In this document: positions 6,734-9,534 of the stretch, piece after piece
Position numbering within the stretch: position 1 is the stretch's first letter
Layout: every line of letters starts with the position of its first letter
Assembly: GCA_947178045.1 (NCBI GenBank)
Contig: CAMWWR010000039.1
Coordinates: 1-9,534, forward strand
Direction of reading: 5' to 3'
Length of the DNA stretch: 9,534 nucleotides
Source: an uncultured Clostridia bacterium
GTDB lineage: Bacteria > Bacillota > Clostridia > Lachnospirales > Lachnospiraceae
The notes under the pieces: generated by a model
Told to the model about the DNA's origin: nothing
What the model saw: the letters and a program-made list of their open reading frames with translations, nothing else
The model's database searches: none
Made by a program: the position numbers and the translations under genes

Positions 6734-6766
6734 TAAGGAAACACAGATTTATTCATCGTTTCCTTA
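6734..6766. repeat. 33-bp palindrome upstream of the BlaI-type gene; candidate operator
   Basis: Perfect 9-bp arms TAAGGAAAC (6734-6742) and GTTTCCTTA (6758-6766) flank 15 bases, ending 27 bases before the ATG at 6794. The position suits autorepression by the BlaI-type protein, whose relatives bind dyads. However, the classical TACA...TGTA core is not present. The sequence resembles the palindrome at 3750-3786 near pulA, so a dispersed repeat is also possible. Confidence 0.5.
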
Positions 6767-6793
6767 AACATAATGGAGAGAAGGGCTGACAGC

Positions 6794-7216
6794 ATGGAAA
6801 AGGAAACGACGCCGAGCCAAAGCGAATGGATGATTATGGAAATATTCTGGGAAAGCGACACGTCCCTGACCGCAAAGGAAGTTATTAAGAAAATGCGGGA
6901 AAGATCAGATATGTCATCCGGGATGGTGCGTGTTCTGTTAAACCGTTTATGGCAGAAGGGCGTATTAAGTCATACTGTGGACGAGCATGACGCGAGAGTT
7001 TACCACTATTCTGTTGTGAAAACAAAGGAAGAATGCCAGAAGGAAAAAAGTCAGAAGTTTATAGACAGCTATTTTGAGGGCAGCCGGAAAAATGCGATGG
7101 CGGCATTATTGCAGAGCACAAAGCTGACCAAAGAACAGTTCCAAGAATTAGAAGAAATCTTAGAGCAATGCAGGGAAACAGAAAATTCCTCAGAAAAGGA
7201 TAACGACAAAGAATAA
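6794..7216 (+). CDS. BlaI/MecI-family transcriptional repressor
   Basis: A 140-residue DNA-binding repressor of the penicillinase-repressor family. Such proteins dimerise on operator dyads and are inactivated by proteolysis triggered by a partner M56 membrane protease. The winged helix lies at about 8-75. It includes SQSEWMIMEIFWE at the start and SSGMVRVLLNRLWQKG (41-56), which corresponds to the family's recognition helix, then a wing with YHYSVV. The dimerisation helices follow (about 85-128), and KNAMAALLQ (99-107) sits near the usual cleavage region. The start at ATG 6794 follows AAGGG by 8 bases. The in-frame ATG at 6773 overlaps that ribosome site and is rejected. The stop overlaps the next start (TAATG at 7214-7218), giving tight coupling with the protease gene. 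No beta-lactamase gene is in view. Confidence 0.92.
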   Translation: MEKETTPSQSEWMIMEIFWESDTSLTAKEVIKKMRERSDMSSGMVRVLLNRLWQKGVLSHTVDEHDARVYHYSVVKTKEECQKEKSQKFIDSYFEGSRKNAMAALLQSTKLTKEQFQELEEILEQCRETENSSEKDNDKE

Positions 7217-8481
7217 TGGGACAGGAATTTTGGAATAGTGCGATAAATTTCGTTGATGTGTGTATTGTTTATTATACGATACAGCTCATAAGATGCGTGC
7301 TTTTTTCTTTCGCAGTATTCGCTTTTGTTTTCCTTTTGCGGAAAACAGTGCTCAGAAACCGGGTATTTTTAAAGGGAGCGCTATGGAGCTTGTTCCTTCC
7401 AACTCTGTTTATTGGCAGGATGAGGTTTTTTTATGAGAACAGAGTGGGCGTATGGTTTTTTTCAGGGCTGACGGAACTGTGCATGAGCCATATATGGGTG
7501 GGCCGGCTGTATTTATGCGGTATATTCCTGTATGCGGTCCTGCTGTTTTACCGGAGAAGAAAGCTGAAAAAAATGGTTGCGGGCATGGAAAAAAGAAATG
7601 TGGGTGGTACTTTTGTCCATGTTGCCAAAGCACCTGTCACGCCGTCCGCCGCAGGACTATTCCGCCCCGTGATCATAGTACCGGAGGTTATACTGAAAGA
7701 ATATAGCGAAGAAGAAATTCGGCTGATCCTGCTCCACGAAAAAACACATATCCGGCTGGGGCATTTATTGTTTTATCTTTTGTGGAATGTATTGCGGGTT
7801 TTCCTGTGGCTCAATCCGTTGCTTGCCACAGGTACAAAATATTTCCGGGAGGATATGGAGGAAATCTGCGATTTCGTAACGATCCAGAAAAGCAAAGGAA
7901 AGGCATATACATACGGGCAGCTGTTATTAAAGAGCATGAGGATTTTACAGGCGGAAGGAGAAGCTTTTAATATGTACGCCGCCTTTGCAGGGGACAGAGA
8001 ATACCGGGACATCCGGCAGAGAGTAAAAAGGATCGCCGGATATAAACCGTATAAGGAAACCGCAGCGGCCAGCATACTGGTTGCCGCAATGCTGTACGCG
8101 GCGGGTGCGGTCTTCTGGATGCAGAAAGCTTCTTATGGCAGATACACTCTGATTGATTACATTGCTGTGTATGATATGGGAACAGGAACGGAGCTGATCA
8201 GCGACGGGAAGGCATTAAGGCAAGCAGTCCGTTATGATGAAAGCTGTATCTATATAAAGACGGAGGCTTTTCAGGAATTGATAAGGAACAGTACGGTACC
8301 GGATGAGGCTCTCTGTTTTTATTGCGGCGGTTACTACAAGCTGCCGGGAATCGGCGGGGGCGGCTGCTGCGGATATTTGGAAGCGGCAGATTTAGAAATG
8401 CAAGATTTAGAAGACGGCATTTTGAAAATAGAATATGTAGAGCAGGTGGATATTTTTGGCTGTATTTTGAAAATGCTTTAA
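7216..8481 (+). CDS. BlaR1/MecR1-like M56 membrane metalloprotease with non-penicillin-binding outer domain
   Basis: An integral membrane sensor-protease of 421 residues, partner of the BlaI-type repressor. Hydrophobic segments lie at about 17-41, 52-68, 93-112, 184-203 and 283-302. The zinc motif HEKTH is at 174-178, with a likely third ligand Glu215 in REDMEEICD, a segment shared with M56 peptidases. The cytosolic protease loop lies between the third and fourth segments in the family model. After the last membrane segment only about 120 residues remain, against about 250 in true BlaR1. SDGK (329-332) is the only SxxK match, and no ordered SxN and KTG motifs follow. Instead there is CFYCGGYY (367-374) and GIGGGGCCGYLE (378-389). 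The signal sensed is therefore probably not a beta-lactam. The start ATG at 7216 shares a base with the stop of the repressor gene. Confidence 0.9.
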   Translation: MGQEFWNSAINFVDVCIVYYTIQLIRCVLFSFAVFAFVFLLRKTVLRNRVFLKGALWSLFLPTLFIGRMRFFYENRVGVWFFSGLTELCMSHIWVGRLYLCGIFLYAVLLFYRRRKLKKMVAGMEKRNVGGTFVHVAKAPVTPSAAGLFRPVIIVPEVILKEYSEEEIRLILLHEKTHIRLGHLLFYLLWNVLRVFLWLNPLLATGTKYFREDMEEICDFVTIQKSKGKAYTYGQLLLKSMRILQAEGEAFNMYAAFAGDREYRDIRQRVKRIAGYKPYKETAAASILVAAMLYAAGAVFWMQKASYGRYTLIDYIAVYDMGTGTELISDGKALRQAVRYDESCIYIKTEAFQELIRNSTVPDEALCFYCGGYYKLPGIGGGGCCGYLEAADLEMQDLEDGILKIEYVEQVDIFGCILKML

Positions 8482-8552
8482 TCAGCGTTCCCAAAATCAA
8501 ATTTCAGGGAAGAAAAAGCAAGAGAAGCTTATAATCAAAGGGGGATAAAAAC

Positions 8553-9474
8553 ATGAACATGGACATTATGCCGGCGAATTATCTGAGTTTTTTCGAGCAG
8601 ACAAAAAAGGAATTAAAGCAAATGGAGGACAGGGCTGTTTCAAAGGCGGAAACGCTGGAGGATCTCAGAGATACGAAAGGGAAATCCTTCCGGACCGCCG
8701 ATTTGGAAAAGCTTATGGAGAAATATGATCCGAAGGCGTACGCACAGTACAGTAAATTCGCCAAAAGCGCTGACGGAGCAAGAACTCAGAGCGGATTAGG
8801 ATTTCTTTCGAATTGGATAGACAATGTAAAAAAGGGACTGAAGGACGGAACCATATCATCCGACGGCACGGGCGGCACCGCAAAAAAGACAGCGGCGGAC
8901 GAACTGTCCTACCTTTCGAAGAAGTACAGCAACTACAGCTTTGTAGCCGCCAATTATTCCAGGGGAATGAAATACGGCTTCCGCTCAACCGTAAATGTCG
9001 CGATCTCCCCGCAGTTTCTGGCAAAAATGGCGAATGATCCGGAACTGGAAGCAGAGTATGAAAAAAATATTGCGGGCATGCGGGAATGTGACGAGCAGTT
9101 CATACGAATGCAGGCGGCTCGCGGTTGGAGAGTTGACGCTCAGGGCTGGGCGATTGATAAGGATGGCGGTATCAGCAGTTGGGCAATCGTAACAAAGGAT
9201 CCAAATGCAAAGTCCTATTTACAGACCATGTCCGAAAATGCGGAGAAAATCCGCAGGCAGAAGGAGGAAGAGAAGCAGGAAAACGCGGAGCTCGAAGAAA
9301 AGCGCCGGACGAACCGGGAAGAAAAGGAGAAATTGCAGGAAGAAATGGCAGAAGCGGGGAAGGAACAGTTTGGCGGTAAGTGGAAGGGCGCGGTCGTTAT
9401 TGCGAGGGATGATGAAAATGCGGCTGTTACCAGAGAAGCGGAAAAAAATAATGCGGGAGCTGCGGGTATGAATA
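8553..9474 (+). CDS. Unrecognised coiled-coil protein, 3'-truncated by contig end
   Basis: At least 307 genuine residues, ending around Asn307; the frame then runs into adapter sequence, so the true C-terminus is unknown. There is no signal peptide or membrane segment. A charged helical N-terminus (LSFFEQTKKELKQMEDRAV) precedes a Gly/Ser/Thr-rich stretch (about 96-112). A conserved-looking core follows: VNVAISPQFLAKMANDPE (147-164), then RGWRVDAQGWAIDKDGGISSW (about 190-210). A strong Glu/Lys/Arg coiled coil covers about 226-270. The core resembles a family of uncharacterised Clostridia proteins that I recall as DUF6033, but this is from memory and unverified. The ATG at 8553 follows AAAGGGGG by 8 bases, an excellent ribosome site. 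It lies 71 bp after the M56 protease gene with no terminator between, so co-transcription is possible. Confidence 0.75.
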
Positions 9475-9534
9475 CTGTATCTTATACTCATCTGACGCTG
9501 CCGACGACTCCTTACGTGTAGATCTCGGTGGTCG
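9475..9534. other. Sequencing adapter read-through (Nextera transposase end, i5 index, P5), not genomic
   Basis: Bases 9475-9507 match the reverse complement of the Nextera read-1 transposase adapter with two mismatches, at 9479 and 9488. Bases 9508-9515 (CTCCTTAC) are the reverse complement of GTAAGGAG, the i5 index 505. Bases 9516-9534 (GTGTAGATCTCGGTGGTCG) are the reverse complement of the end of the P5 primer. The order adapter, index, P5 is exactly that of library read-through. The encoded tail SYTHLTLPTTPYV is the familiar artefact peptide and should be removed. Confidence 0.97.

Larger units (their letters stand above)
6408..6793. other. Non-coding gap between the nuclease remnant and the BlaI-type gene
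   Basis: About 386 bases without a convincing gene. Bases 6408-6545 contain only a 12-base direct repeat (AAAAGAAAGCGT at 6461-6472 and 6515-6526) and a copy of ACTGACAT (6450-6457) that also occurs in the following hairpin. Bases 6547-6611 are a strong terminator. Bases 6613-6733 are AT-rich and should hold the promoter of the BlaI-type gene. TATATA at 6725-6730 is a possible -10, but no good -35 is seen. A small dyad TCGGA/TCCGA lies at 6710-6724, and a larger palindrome at 6734-6766. Confidence 0.6.

Noticed and set aside
6544..6789. 81-codon plus-strand frame across the terminator and BlaI leader
   Set aside because: It consists of the hairpin arms and AT-rich leader sequence, has no ribosome site and no recognisable motif, and runs into the BlaI ribosome site.
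8200..8211. SDGK in the M56 protein as a possible SxxK penicillin-binding motif
   Set aside because: The outer domain is far too short for a transpeptidase fold, and no SxN or KTG follows in the right order and spacing.
9474..9521. Apparent C-terminal peptide SYTHLTLPTTPYV and stop codon
   Set aside because: It is encoded by adapter, index and P5 sequence rather than by genomic DNA.

Overview
The window looks like a contig end from a Gram-positive gut-type anaerobe of the class Clostridia, probably Lachnospiraceae-like. This is an inference from the gene types (type I pullulanase, asparagine synthase B, BlaI/M56 pair), strong purine-rich ribosome binding sites, consensus sigma-A promoters, and moderately high GC in the metabolic genes with visibly more AT-rich accessory genes. 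No rRNA, tRNA or CRISPR array is seen.

Layout. (1) Bases 2-1414 (+) hold the C-terminal two thirds of asparagine synthase (asnB), cut by the left edge. (2) Bases 1514-3682 (-) hold a complete intracellular type I pullulanase (pulA), convergent with asnB. It carries an unusual insertion of about 52 residues before catalytic region IV. (3) Bases 3683-4018 are a divergent control region. It has an extended -10 promoter for pulA overlapping a 37-bp palindrome, a second palindrome, and a perfect-consensus TTGACA-18-TATAAT promoter for the gene to the right. (4) Bases 4019-4723 encode an unrecognised 234-residue protein in lower-GC DNA. (5) Bases 4789-6407 hold an HD-domain phosphohydrolase gene, a cysteine hydrolase (isochorismatase/nicotinamidase family) overlapping it by 35 bp, and then the detached C-terminal PD-(D/E)XK nuclease domain of an AAA-ATPase/nuclease protein whose ATPase half is missing. 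(6) A very strong symmetric hairpin terminator at about 6547-6611 separates this group from the next. (7) Bases 6794-8481 hold a BlaI-type repressor and a BlaR1/MecR1-like M56 membrane metalloprotease, translationally coupled. The protease's outer domain lacks penicillin-binding motifs and has a Cys/Gly-rich patch instead. (8) From 8553 an unrecognised coiled-coil protein gene begins and runs off the end of true sequence.

The last 60 bases (9475-9534) are not genomic. They match the reverse complement of the Nextera read-1 transposase adapter, an 8-base i5 index and the P5 end, so the apparent C-terminus SYTHLTLPTTPYV is an artefact.

How the genes may work together: asnB and pulA are housekeeping/carbohydrate genes. 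The HD and cysteine hydrolase genes form a tight translational unit of unknown pathway. The BlaI/M56 pair is a membrane-signal-to-repressor-cleavage circuit whose signal and targets are unknown, since no beta-lactamase is present; the gene at 8553 is the nearest candidate target. A 33-37 bp palindrome of related sequence lies at both the pulA promoter and the 5' leader of the BlaI gene. It may be a small dispersed repeat or a shared operator, and is the most curious sequence-level signal in the window.
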